Below are positions 17,573-24,923 of a stretch of DNA of 64,000 nt, piece by piece. Source of the stretch: Desulfococcus multivorans. Lineage in GTDB: Bacteria; Desulfobacterota; Desulfobacteria; Desulfobacterales; Desulfococcaceae. Every line of letters begins with the position of its first letter. Position 1 is the stretch's first letter. Both the position numbers and the translations under genes were made by a program. The notes beneath the pieces are model-generated. The model was not told the origin of the DNA. It searched no databases and saw nothing but the letters and a program-made list of their open reading frames with translations. The DNA lies in the NCBI RefSeq assembly GCF_001854245.1, contig NZ_CP015381.1, positions 1,204,001 to 1,268,000 on the forward strand, given 5' to 3'.

Positions 17573-18391
17573 ATGGGGATTCTCTTTCGGGGAGCCGTTG
17601 TCCTCGTCATCCTGATCGTCGTTCCGCTTACGGCAGGAGCGATGCCGCCGGATACGGCCGTTGGGTACGATTCAGCCATAACGGAAACAATATCGTTTTT
17701 TCCGGGTGAACGTCTCAGTTACGCGCTCAGATGGGAATTTATCCTCGCCGGTGAAGCCACGCTGGAAGTTCTGCCCAATGATGTCGTAGACGATCGACCT
17801 GTGCGTCATTTCGCTCTGACTGTCAGGTCCAACGCCGTTCTGGATAAGATCTACAAAGTCCGCGATCGTATCGATGCCTATACCGACCTGAGGTTGAGCC
17901 GGTCGGTTCTGTATCGAAAGAAACAGAAGGAGGGACGACGCGAGCGGGATATCGTTGTTCGTTTTGACTGGGAAAATCAGACGGCGGTTTATACCAATTC
18001 CGGTCGTTCGAAGGCGCCTGTGGCGTTGATGCCCGGTACCTTCGACCCGTTGTCCGCGTTTTATTTTGTCCGTGCATCCGATCTGTCGCCCGGAAGGATT
18101 ATCGAGCGTCCGGTGAGCGACGGCAAGAAATGCGTTCGCGGCAGCGCCGAGGTGCTTGAACGGGAAACCATACGGGTGAATGGGAGGACTTACGAAACCC
18201 TTCGGCTGGAACCCGAGCTGAGACACGTGGGCGGTGTCTTCGAAAAGAGCCCGGATGCCAAGATCGAGTTGTGGGTGTCCGCCGATCGTCGGCATATCCC
18301 TGTCCGGATCAGGAGCAGGGTGGCGGTGGGCCGTTTCGTAGCGGAACTCATGTCCGATTCGACTGAAACCGATTCCGACTGGATTCAATAG
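17573..18391 (+). CDS. DUF3108 domain periplasmic protein
   Basis: Exported protein of 272 residues with a signal peptide (about residues 1-23, ending TAGAM). The mature part matches DUF3108: FFPGERLSYALRWEFILAGEATLEV, then RSNAVLDKIYKVRDRIDAYTD, MPGTFDPLSAFYFVR and a C-terminal beta-rich section with IELWVSADRRHIPVRI. The family is predicted to be a periplasmic beta-barrel-like lipid-binding fold, but its function is unknown. It follows the lipoprotein gene by 3 bp and precedes pyrK by 18 bp, an unusual grouping of envelope and pyrimidine genes. Confidence 0.85.
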   Translation: MGILFRGAVVLVILIVVPLTAGAMPPDTAVGYDSAITETISFFPGERLSYALRWEFILAGEATLEVLPNDVVDDRPVRHFALTVRSNAVLDKIYKVRDRIDAYTDLRLSRSVLYRKKQKEGRRERDIVVRFDWENQTAVYTNSGRSKAPVALMPGTFDPLSAFYFVRASDLSPGRIIERPVSDGKKCVRGSAEVLERETIRVNGRTYETLRLEPELRHVGGVFEKSPDAKIELWVSADRRHIPVRIRSRVAVGRFVAELMSDSTETDSDWIQ

Positions 18392-18409
18392 GTGACGAAG
18401 AGGTAAGAA

Positions 18410-19213
18410 ATGAACCAGGAATATGTTCGGGTACTGTGGAATAAGATCGAATGTTCCGGGTACTACCGGATGGGGATGACGTGTCCACCCGACTACGAAC
18501 GGGCCAGGCCCGGACAGTTCGTCATGGTTCGGGTGGCGGAGCGGATGGATCCCATGCTCCGACGACCCTTTTCCATACACCGCCTGATCACTTCTGATGC
18601 GGGGACGGTTGAGGGAATCGAAATCCTGTACAAGGTGGTCGGGACAGGAACGGCGCATCTCTCGACGCTCAAGGAGGGCGACGGACTGAATCTTCTGGGG
18701 CCCCTGGGCCGTCATTTCAGCCTTCCCGAAAGATCCGGGCACATTTTTATCGTATGCGGAGGGATCGGTGTCGCGCCGATGTACTTTTTGACGGAAACCC
18801 TCAAAAAAAAGGGGATTGACATTTCCCGTTGTGTAGTATTTATCGGGGGGCGCTCCAAGGACGATTTGCTCTGCATGAACGATTTCTTCTCCATTGGGGT
18901 TCAAACGGTCACCATCACAACCGATGACGGCACGGCCGGAGGAAAGGAGATGGTGACCGGACCCCTCGAGCGAGCGATTCTGGCGCAACGTCCTGACATG
19001 ATCTATGCCTGTGGACCGCTCGCGATGCTGAGGACGACGAGCCGTATATCGCGGCAATACGGCGTCTCCTGCGAAATTTCCATTGAAACCATGATGGGCT
19101 GTGGCATAGGCGCCTGTCTGGGCTGTGCGGTGGAATCGTCGGGCGATTCCGGAACATATTTCCATGCCTGTATCGATGGGCCGGTTTTTAATGCGTTGGA
19201 CATCATCATATGA
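18410..19213 (+). CDS. pyrK: Dihydroorotate dehydrogenase electron-transfer subunit
   Basis: FAD and [2Fe-2S] subunit that passes electrons from PyrD (type 1B) to NAD+ in pyrimidine synthesis. The FAD-binding motif RRPFSIHR is at about residues 50-57 and the NAD-binding CGGIGVAPMYFL at about 117. The cluster ligands are in MMGCGIGACLGCAV with a last Cys in YFHACIDGP. The length of 267 residues is normal. No pyrD is next to it in this window, and related NAD-linked ferredoxin reductases share the fold, so partner identity is inferred. It is the last gene of the lipoprotein-DUF3108 operon. Confidence 0.88.
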   Translation: MNQEYVRVLWNKIECSGYYRMGMTCPPDYERARPGQFVMVRVAERMDPMLRRPFSIHRLITSDAGTVEGIEILYKVVGTGTAHLSTLKEGDGLNLLGPLGRHFSLPERSGHIFIVCGGIGVAPMYFLTETLKKKGIDISRCVVFIGGRSKDDLLCMNDFFSIGVQTVTITTDDGTAGGKEMVTGPLERAILAQRPDMIYACGPLAMLRTTSRISRQYGVSCEISIETMMGCGIGACLGCAVESSGDSGTYFHACIDGPVFNALDIII

Positions 19214-19247
19214 AACCGACGCTGCCGCTTGCAATGCTGAATTTTCG

Positions 19248-19276
19248 TTGACTTGATGAGCGAGCTGTGCTAAACG
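19248..19276 (+). promoter_or_regulatory. Promoter for the ATP synthase Fo operon
   Basis: TTGACT at 19248-19253 and TAAACG at 19271-19276 are 17 bp apart, 35 bp before the atpZ start. The -10 box is a poor match. Confidence 0.35.
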
Positions 19277-19310
19277 AAAAACCCTAAAATAAAGGCGGGT
19301 TTTCCCATAA

Positions 19311-19529
19311 ATGGATAAGAAAAATTTACGGTACCTCAGAGAACTCGCATATTACAGCAGCATTGGTCTGTCGGTCGCTCTCTCCATCTTTATCGGATTG
19401 GGAATCGGCGTCTACCTTGACGGCCGATACAGCACGAATCCCTGGCTAACGTTGATATGCTTGGGGTTGGGCATCGCAGCAGGCTATCGAAACATCGGGT
19501 TGGCTATCAAGAAGAGTCGGAAATTCTAA
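19311..19529 (+). CDS. atpZ: AtpZ/AtpI-family small membrane protein
   Basis: A 72-residue protein with two membrane helices (about residues 15-33 and 44-62) joined by a short loop YLDGRYSTNPW. This is the AtpZ/AtpI (formerly DUF3593/AtpR-like) pattern found at the head of Fo operons, where such proteins assist c-ring assembly or divalent-cation uptake. It is 19 bp upstream of the atpI-type gene and in line with atpB and atpE. The family call rests on size, topology and position more than on a diagnostic motif. Confidence 0.8.
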   Translation: MDKKNLRYLRELAYYSSIGLSVALSIFIGLGIGVYLDGRYSTNPWLTLICLGLGIAAGYRNIGLAIKKSRKF

Positions 19530-19548
19530 CGGGAAAGCGTAAACGGTT

Positions 19549-19935
19549 TTGAAAATCCAAGAGCGTCTGTTAAAATTTGTGACCCGCATGAATTGGATAC
19601 TATTAGTTCTTTCGGGTGCCGCAGGGTTTTTCTGGACATCCCCTGCATTCGCCGGCGGGATTATCTGCGGCGGTCTGATCGTCACCGTCAATTTCCACCT
19701 TCTTTACCGAACACTCAAAAAAGCCTTCGTTCCCAACAGTTTGACGTCACATCATGTCATTTTAGCCAAATATTATGTCCGTTTTCTCGTGAGCGGGCTG
19801 CTCATTTTTGTGCTCATTTTCAAGCACATCGTGAACCCCATTGGGCTTTTTATCGGGCTGTCGGTCGTCGTTGTCAGTATCACCCTGGCAACCTTGCTTG
19901 AATTTAAAAACCTTTTGTTGAAGGAGGCTGTGTAA
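19549..19935 (+). CDS. atpI: ATP synthase subunit I
   Basis: Four-helix membrane protein of 128 residues preceding atpB by 1 bp. AtpI acts as a chaperone in c-ring assembly. Hydrophobic segments lie near residues 14-30, 33-50, 73-92 and 97-115, with the motif GGLIVTVNFHLLYRTLKK between the second and third. The start is TTG at 19549; the only plausible in-frame alternative is ATG at codon 14. Position between atpZ and atpB supports the name. Confidence 0.82.
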   Translation: MKIQERLLKFVTRMNWILLVLSGAAGFFWTSPAFAGGIICGGLIVTVNFHLLYRTLKKAFVPNSLTSHHVILAKYYVRFLVSGLLIFVLIFKHIVNPIGLFIGLSVVVVSITLATLLEFKNLLLKEAV

Positions 19936-19936
19936 G

Positions 19937-20626
19937 GTGGAACATCCCTATCTATTCTTTGTCAAGTTGTTCGAGTTCGTCGGTCTGGGCCATTTTGCCC
20001 ATGCGTATCCCCATGTGATCTATTCCTGGGTGGTGATGCTTCTGCTGGTCGTCCTGGGCCTTCTGAGTGCCAAAGGTATCGCCATGGTCCCCAACAAAAT
20101 GCAAAACTTTTTTGAAATCATCGTGGCCGGCATTGAAGACTTCATGGTCGATATTACCGGGGAAGAGGGGCGTTGGCTTTTTCCATTGGTCGCAACGATC
20201 TTCCTCTACATCTTTATCGGAAACCTCATCGGTCTTGTCCCCGGTTTCTTTCCCCCGACGGCCAGCCTGAACACCACTCTCTCCTGCGCACTGGTGGTTG
20301 TTGTTTTCACCCACATCATCGGTGTAAAATATCACGGCGTCGGTTATATCAAACATTTTATGGGGCCGGTATGGTGGATGATTCCCATCATTTTCCCTAT
20401 CGAGCTTATTGGGCACCTTGCCAGAATCCTATCGCTTTCCTTCCGACTTTTTGGAAACATGATGGGGCATGAACTGGTGCTGGGGATTCTTTTCGCGTTG
20501 GCAGGTGCTTTTTTTGCCCCTCTACCGATCATGGCGCTGGGTATATTTGTCGCGCTGGTTCAGGCATTTGTTTTTTTTCTCCTGTCGATCATGTATTTTA
20601 CGGGTGCCATGGAGCACGCACATTAA
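19937..20626 (+). CDS. atpB: ATP synthase Fo subunit a
   Basis: Stator subunit providing the ion half-channels of the F-type ATP synthase. The essential arginine is in ILSLSFRLFGNMMGHELVLG, at about residues 161-180, and IGNLIGLVPGFFPPTASLNTTL marks the preceding helices. Five to six membrane segments are visible in 229 residues. The start is GTG at 19937 with AAGGAGG a few bases upstream inside atpI. The F1 genes are not adjacent, as is common in this lineage where Fo and F1 genes form separate operons. Confidence 0.96.
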   Translation: MEHPYLFFVKLFEFVGLGHFAHAYPHVIYSWVVMLLLVVLGLLSAKGIAMVPNKMQNFFEIIVAGIEDFMVDITGEEGRWLFPLVATIFLYIFIGNLIGLVPGFFPPTASLNTTLSCALVVVVFTHIIGVKYHGVGYIKHFMGPVWWMIPIIFPIELIGHLARILSLSFRLFGNMMGHELVLGILFALAGAFFAPLPIMALGIFVALVQAFVFFLLSIMYFTGAMEHAH

Positions 20627-20735
20627 GAACGCACATAAACGTAAGATCGGATATGGATTTAATTTCGCTATTAATGGGATAGTGGAAGAAGCGCAATACT
20701 TATCAAATCTACTTAAGGTGAAGGAGGTACGTTAG

Positions 20736-21017
20736 ATGGAAGCTCAGGCATTACAATTTTTTATCGCATGTGTGACTGCGGCGGGTTTTGGGATTGCAGT
20801 AGCAGCTTTTGGTTGCGGTATCGGCCAGGGTCTTGGCTTGAAGGCTGCGGTCGAGGGTATCGCCAGAAATCCCGAATCTTCCGGTAAGGTGACCGTTACC
20901 ATGCTGATCGGCCTGGCCATGATCGAGTCTTTGTGTATTTATGCTTTGGTCATCGCACTGATCCTGATCTATGCGCATCCGCAGGCTGCTGCTATTGCAG
21001 GGTTGTTTGCCAAGTAA
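20736..21017 (+). CDS. atpE: ATP synthase Fo subunit c with Na+-type ligands
   Basis: Proteolipid ring subunit of 93 residues with two membrane helices. Helix 1 contains GCGIGQG, and helix 2 carries the ion-binding carboxylate in MIESLCIYALV. Compared from memory with the Ilyobacter tartaricus Na+ ring, the Gln of helix 1 and the Glu, Ser and Tyr of helix 2 are all present. The Thr that holds the bound water is replaced by Leu, and GPG becomes GCG. Na+ coupling is therefore possible but unproven. The gene follows atpB by 109 bp with an AAGGAGG site and ends the operon at a strong terminator. Confidence 0.96.
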   Translation: MEAQALQFFIACVTAAGFGIAVAAFGCGIGQGLGLKAAVEGIARNPESSGKVTVTMLIGLAMIESLCIYALVIALILIYAHPQAAAIAGLFAK

Positions 21018-21042
21018 ATATCGTTGGTTATCCTTATGGTCC

Positions 21043-21081
21043 AAGATAGGGCCACCCTTCGGGGTCGGCCCTATCTTTTTT
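21043..21081 (+). terminator. Rho-independent terminator after atpE
   Basis: An 11-bp outer stem (AAGATAGGGCC / GGCCCTATCTT) continues through ACCC/GGGT with one bulged C, closes on a TTCG tetraloop, and is followed by a T tract. It is 25 bp after the atpE stop. Confidence 0.93.
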
Positions 21082-21144
21082 GGGGCGGGGCGACTGAATT
21101 TTAATGGCTCAATCCTGATCTTGTCTGAATTCCGAGAAATAAGC

Positions 21145-21174
21145 TTGACTTTTCAGGGATAGCGATGCTATCAA
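21145..21174 (+). promoter_or_regulatory. Promoter for the rpsF operon
   Basis: TTGACT at 21145-21150 and TATCAA at 21169-21174 are 18 bp apart, leaving a leader of about 75 nt before rpsF. Confidence 0.4.
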
Positions 21175-21210
21175 CTCAAGTTTTAATTTGTAAGATGTAG
21201 AAGGTTCTAT

Positions 21211-21247
21211 CCTTGCTCCGCTCTGTCGGGGCTTCATATCCGTAAGG
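21211..21247 (+). promoter_or_regulatory. Possible S6:S18 leader element
   Basis: A GCTCCG/CGGGGC hairpin (21215-21232) is nested inside a CCTT/AAGG pairing, with an unpaired CCG at 21240-21242 next to the AAGGAGG site of rpsF. S6:S18 autoregulatory leaders use a CCG next to a helix to mimic the rRNA site. The match is by eye and from memory. Confidence 0.28.
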
Positions 21248-21254
21248 AGGATTT

Positions 21255-21683
21255 ATGAGACGGTACGAAACTATGGTCATTGTTGAATCTGACCTGCCCT
21301 CGGAAAAGCGGGATCCGCTTTTCGAGAGAATGGAAGAGACCATCTCCCAGCATGGGGGAATGCTGATTGCGCGTGACGATTGGGGGACGCGCAAGCTTGC
21401 CTATGAGATCAAGAAAAAGTCACGGGGTTATTATTTGCGGCTCGACTACTGCGGGAATGGTGGATTGGTCAGCGAACTGGAGCGATTCTGCCGGATCGAC
21501 GATCGTGTTTTGAAATATATGACGGTTTTACTCGAAAAGGATGCCGACATGGCGGCCATAAAAGCCGAAATGGCCAAAGCGGAGGCTGCCGAGGCATCGT
21601 CCGCCGCCGAAGATGCCGATGCCGCCGAGGCGACACCTGCCCAAGAGGATGCCGAGAAACCTGAAACCGCGGAGGAGGAATAA
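21255..21683 (+). CDS. rpsF: 30S ribosomal protein S6
   Basis: Small-subunit protein that pairs with S18 on the 30S platform. The fold starts [15 protein letters not shown] and contains [25 protein letters not shown] and the helix [19 protein letters not shown]. Residues from about 100 form an Ala/Glu-rich acidic tail of around 40 residues, beyond the ordered core, as in many delta-proteobacteria. An AAGGAGG site sits 6 bases before the ATG. Its TAA overlaps the rpsR ATG by one base, indicating coupling. Confidence 0.97.
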   Translation: MRRYETMVIVESDLPSEKRDPLFERMEETISQHGGMLIARDDWGTRKLAYEIKKKSRGYYLRLDYCGNGGLVSELERFCRIDDRVLKYMTVLLEKDADMAAIKAEMAKAEAAEASSAAEDADAAEATPAQEDAEKPETAEEE

Positions 21684-21955
21684 TGGCCTTTCAACGTAAA
21701 CGGAACGCCAAGGGTGGTCGAAGAAAAAAGCGGATTTTTCATCGCCGCAAAGTCTGTCGTTTTTGCGCTGACAGCAGTCTTGCCATCGATTACAAGGAAC
21801 CGAAGACGCTCAGAATGTTCACGACAGAGCGTGGGAAGATCATTCCTCGCAGAATTTCAGGTACCTGTGCCACCCATCAACGCAAATTGACCGAATCGAT
21901 TAAACGGGCGCGTTCCATCGCGCTGTTGCCTTACGTCGGTACGGTCGATCTGTAA
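21683..21955 (+). CDS. rpsR: 30S ribosomal protein S18
   Basis: S18 binds with S6 to the central domain of 16S rRNA. The 90-residue sequence has a basic N-terminus ([13 protein letters not shown]), then [43 protein letters not shown] and [11 protein letters not shown]. Two CxxC-like Cys at residues 21 and 24, with a further Cys in GTCATH, indicate the zinc-binding (C+) form. It overlaps rpsF by one base. A strong hairpin without a T tract separates it from the DUF2232 gene. Confidence 0.97.
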   Translation: MAFQRKRNAKGGRRKKRIFHRRKVCRFCADSSLAIDYKEPKTLRMFTTERGKIIPRRISGTCATHQRKLTESIKRARSIALLPYVGTVDL

Positions 21956-21961
21956 AGAGCT

Positions 21962-21996
21962 GGGCAGGGGGGCATGCAGTAAGCCCCCTGCTGCCC
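21962..21996 (+). other. Strong stem-loop between rpsR and the DUF2232 gene
   Basis: GGGCAGGGGGGC (21962-21973) pairs with GCCCCCTGCTGCCC (21983-21996) over nearly its whole length. There is no T tract, so it is more likely an mRNA stability or processing element than a terminator. Confidence 0.55.
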
Positions 21997-22010
21997 TATC
22001 CGAGGAGACA

Positions 22011-22967
22011 TTGAACGTGCTGCCAATCGGCAGATCGAGTGTAGGAACGGAACTTCTCATAGGGATAGTGGTTGTCGGCCTGCTTTTATTCAGTGCGACA
22101 CACATACCAGTGATCGGATTTTTTGTTTCCCTGTTTATCCCGTTGCTGATTTTTTTTTATCGACTTCGGCTGGGTCGACGCATCGGTGGTATTGTCCCCG
22201 TCGTACTTGGTGCCATCATGGCGCTTTATCTGGGTGGGGCATCCTTCGAGTTACTCTTCTTTTTCGAACTGATGGTGATGGGATATGTTTTGGGGGAGGT
22301 GCTTGAGCAGCGTCTGTCGGTGGAGAAAACCGTACTTTTGACCGTCGGGATCGTGATGGTTTCCGGCGGCGTATGTCTGACGGTATACAGCGCCTTTCTC
22401 GGCGTCGGCACTGGTGAGATGATCTCGGATTATGTGGATCGGAATCTCCAGATGACGATGGCACTCTATCAAAGCATCGGAATGTCCGAAGAGATGATTG
22501 ACGCCGTTTCGGAATCCCTCGAAACGATCCGTTTTTTTCTGGTGCATGTCCTGCCGGCATTGGCGATTTCTTCCGTTCTTTTCATGACATGGATGACCCT
22601 TGTCATGGCGAAGTTCGTTGCCCCCCGGTTTGGGCTTGCCTATCCGGATTTCGGGAGACTGAATCTCTGGCGGGCACCGGAATTTCTGATCTGGGGCGTT
22701 ATCGGAAGCGGCGGTATTCTGCTCTTTGCAGACGGCAGGCTTCGAATGGCAGGCGTCAATGGCCTGATCATTCTGATGACAATCTATTTTTTTGTCGGAA
22801 TTGCAATCGTCTCCTATTACCTGGAGAAAAAACAACTTCCCCTGTTTTTGCGTATTTGCGTCTACAGCTTCATTGCGCTTCAACAGATTGCGTTTTTCCT
22901 GGTGATCGGTATCGGTCTTTTCGACATGTGGCTGAATTTTCGAAAGTTAGAAACCCAAAAAGAGTGA
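22011..22967 (+). CDS. DUF2232 polytopic membrane protein
   Basis: Membrane protein of 318 residues with about eight hydrophobic helices, lying between rpsR and rplI. That position is where DUF2232 (YybS-like) proteins are found in many bacteria, and the C-terminal FLIWGVIGSGGILLF with YFFVGIAIVSYYLEKKQLP fits the family. Its function is unknown; the conserved ribosomal-gene location suggests a housekeeping role. The start is TTG at 22011, preceded by CGAGGAGAC at good distance; GTG two codons on is the alternative. Confidence 0.82.
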   Translation: MNVLPIGRSSVGTELLIGIVVVGLLLFSATHIPVIGFFVSLFIPLLIFFYRLRLGRRIGGIVPVVLGAIMALYLGGASFELLFFFELMVMGYVLGEVLEQRLSVEKTVLLTVGIVMVSGGVCLTVYSAFLGVGTGEMISDYVDRNLQMTMALYQSIGMSEEMIDAVSESLETIRFFLVHVLPALAISSVLFMTWMTLVMAKFVAPRFGLAYPDFGRLNLWRAPEFLIWGVIGSGGILLFADGRLRMAGVNGLIILMTIYFFVGIAIVSYYLEKKQLPLFLRICVYSFIALQQIAFFLVIGIGLFDMWLNFRKLETQKE

Positions 22968-22991
22968 ATCCACCCCCGAGGGAGGCTTAAT

Positions 22992-23447
22992 ATGAAAGTC
23001 ATTCTGACAGAAACCATTGAAACATTGGGTATCATCGGCAGCGAGGTCAATGTTGCCAAAGGGTACGCGAGAAATTATCTTTTACCGCAGGAAAAGGCCG
23101 TTCTGTCCACCCCAGCCAACCGAAAGCGCCTGGAGTTCGAAAAAAAGCGTTTCGAGATTCAGATCGCCAAAGAAAAGGCATTTGCGGAGGAAATGGCCAA
23201 GCGGCTCGAAGGGGTTGCTTGTACGATCGCCGCCAAGGTCAGCGACGAAGATCGTCTTTATGGGTCGGTCACAGTGAGGGACATTGTCGATGCCCTTTCC
23301 AGACAAGGGATTGATATCCGCAAGCAGATGGTCCTGCTGCCCGAATCCATCAAAAATCTCGGCACCTACAACGTGCCTGTCCGGGTTTACAAAGGGGTTG
23401 AACCTGAGATAACCGTAGAAGTCGTGCCCGAGGAACAGTCGGATTAG
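22992..23447 (+). CDS. rplI: 50S ribosomal protein L9
   Basis: Large-subunit protein that binds 23S rRNA near L1. The N-terminal domain has MKVILTETIETLGIIGSEVNVAKGYARNYLLP, a long central helix follows (residues 45-75), and the C-terminal domain includes KVSDEDRLYGSVTVRDIVDAL and PESIKNLGTYNVPVRVY. The 151 residues are typical. A GGGAGGC ribosome-binding site precedes it, and a strong terminator closes the operon 25 bp downstream. Confidence 0.97.
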   Translation: MKVILTETIETLGIIGSEVNVAKGYARNYLLPQEKAVLSTPANRKRLEFEKKRFEIQIAKEKAFAEEMAKRLEGVACTIAAKVSDEDRLYGSVTVRDIVDALSRQGIDIRKQMVLLPESIKNLGTYNVPVRVYKGVEPEITVEVVPEEQSD

Positions 23448-23471
23448 CGTCGGCCGATTCAGATTCAAAAG

Positions 23472-23510
23472 AGCATCAAGGCATGATAAAGATGCTTTGA
23501 TGCTTTTTTT
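23472..23510 (+). terminator. Rho-independent terminator after rplI
   Basis: AGCATCAAGGCAT pairs with ATGCTTTGATGCT (one mismatch) across a 7-nt loop and runs into a T tract. It lies between rplI and dnaB, so dnaB needs read-through or its own promoter. Confidence 0.9.
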
Positions 23511-23525
23511 GCGAGGAGGGTGTTT

Positions 23526-24923
23526 ATGGCTCTGAAATCCATACAACGGGATGCCGATATGATCTATAAACTTCCTCCCCAGAACATCGAGGCTGAAGAA
23601 TCCATTCTGAGTGCGATTCTCCTCGATGATTCGACGCTTATCGACATTGTCGAGATATTGTCACCCGAGGACTTCTATTCGACATCCCACCAGAAGATTT
23701 ACGAGGCCGTCGTCGACCTTTTCACGCGAAACGAACCGGTCGATCTGATTACCCTCTCGAACCGGCTTACTGAAAAAGGGGTGATCGACGAGATCGGGGG
23801 CAAGGATCATCGGGGCGTCACCTATATCTCCTGGTTGACAGATGCCGCGCCCGCGGCTGTAAATGCCCCGCATTACGCTCGCATTATTCGTGACAGAGCA
23901 TGCCTTCGACGCCTTATTCAGAAAGCCGGCGAGATCAGCCGGCGCTGTTACGAAGCGCATGACGACGTGGACGACGTCATCAATTTTGCTGAACGTTCGA
24001 TTTTTGAAATATCTGAAAACAAGATCAATCCCTCTTTTCATCCCATCAGCAAGCTGATCGAATCGAGCATTGACACCCTGGAAGAGCGTCAGGGCAAAAA
24101 AACAATGATTACCGGCGTGGCGACCGGCTTCACGCATCTGGACAACCTTACCTCGGGTTTCCAGCCTTCGGATCTTATTATTCTGGCGGCCAGGCCCAGC
24201 ATGGGCAAGACGGCTTTTGCTCTCAACGTCGCCCGAAATGCGGCGGTGGACAGTAATGTGCCTGTTGCCGTATTTTCTCTTGAAATGTCAAAAGAACAGC
24301 TCTCCATGCGGCTTCTCTGCGCAGAGGCCCGCGTGGATTCATCCCGTGTCCGCAGAGGTTATTTCAGCATGGACGACTGGGACGCGCTGACCGAAGCTGC
24401 AGGGGTTTTGTCCGAGGCGCCGATCTACATCGATGATTCCGCGGATATCTCCGCCATTGAGATTCGGGCCAAGTCTCGTCGACTTAAAATGGAAAAGAAC
24501 CTCGGCTTGGTTATTGTGGATTACCTGCAGCTTATGAAGGGTCGGGTCTCATCGGAGCGGCGGGACCTTGAAATATCCGAAATCTCACGGTCGCTGAAGG
24601 CTCTGGCCAAAGAACTCGATATTCCGGTCATTGCGCTCTCGCAGCTAAACCGGAAGCTCGAGGAGCGGTCGGACAAACGGCCTATGCTTTCAGACCTTCG
24701 GGAGAGCGGCAGCATCGAACAGGACGCCGATGTGGTGGCCTTCATCTACCGGGACGAGGTTTACAACAAGGAAGAAAACAACCCCAACCGTGGAAAGGCG
24801 GAGATTATCCTCGGAAAACAACGAAACGGCCCCATTGGTTCGGCACACCTGATTTTTCTGGGCTCCTATACGCGATTTGAAAATCCCGCGCCCGATCAGG
24901 TCGCGGCGGTCGGGAGGCCATGA
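23526..24923 (+). CDS. dnaB: Replicative DNA helicase
   Basis: Hexameric 5'-3' fork helicase. The N-terminal domain begins LPPQNIEAEESILSAILLDD, and the RecA-like motor has Walker A ARPSMGKTAFAL, preceded by GFTHLDNLTSGFQPSDLIIL. Walker B is LVIVDYLQLM, followed by the arginine finger region SDLRESGSIEQDADVVAFIYRD. At 465 residues it is the normal size with no intein. I start it at ATG 23526, 6-7 bases after GAGGAGGG; GTG 23520 abuts that site. Its stop overlaps the hflX ATG by 4 bp. Confidence 0.97.
   Translation: MALKSIQRDADMIYKLPPQNIEAEESILSAILLDDSTLIDIVEILSPEDFYSTSHQKIYEAVVDLFTRNEPVDLITLSNRLTEKGVIDEIGGKDHRGVTYISWLTDAAPAAVNAPHYARIIRDRACLRRLIQKAGEISRRCYEAHDDVDDVINFAERSIFEISENKINPSFHPISKLIESSIDTLEERQGKKTMITGVATGFTHLDNLTSGFQPSDLIILAARPSMGKTAFALNVARNAAVDSNVPVAVFSLEMSKEQLSMRLLCAEARVDSSRVRRGYFSMDDWDALTEAAGVLSEAPIYIDDSADISAIEIRAKSRRLKMEKNLGLVIVDYLQLMKGRVSSERRDLEISEISRSLKALAKELDIPVIALSQLNRKLEERSDKRPMLSDLRESGSIEQDADVVAFIYRDEVYNKEENNPNRGKAEIILGKQRNGPIGSAHLIFLGSYTRFENPAPDQVAAVGRP

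Noticed and set aside
17672-19234. Leftward open frame of 520 codons
   Set aside because: It lies opposite the DUF3108 and pyrK genes, crosses both, and shows no domain; it is a shadow frame.
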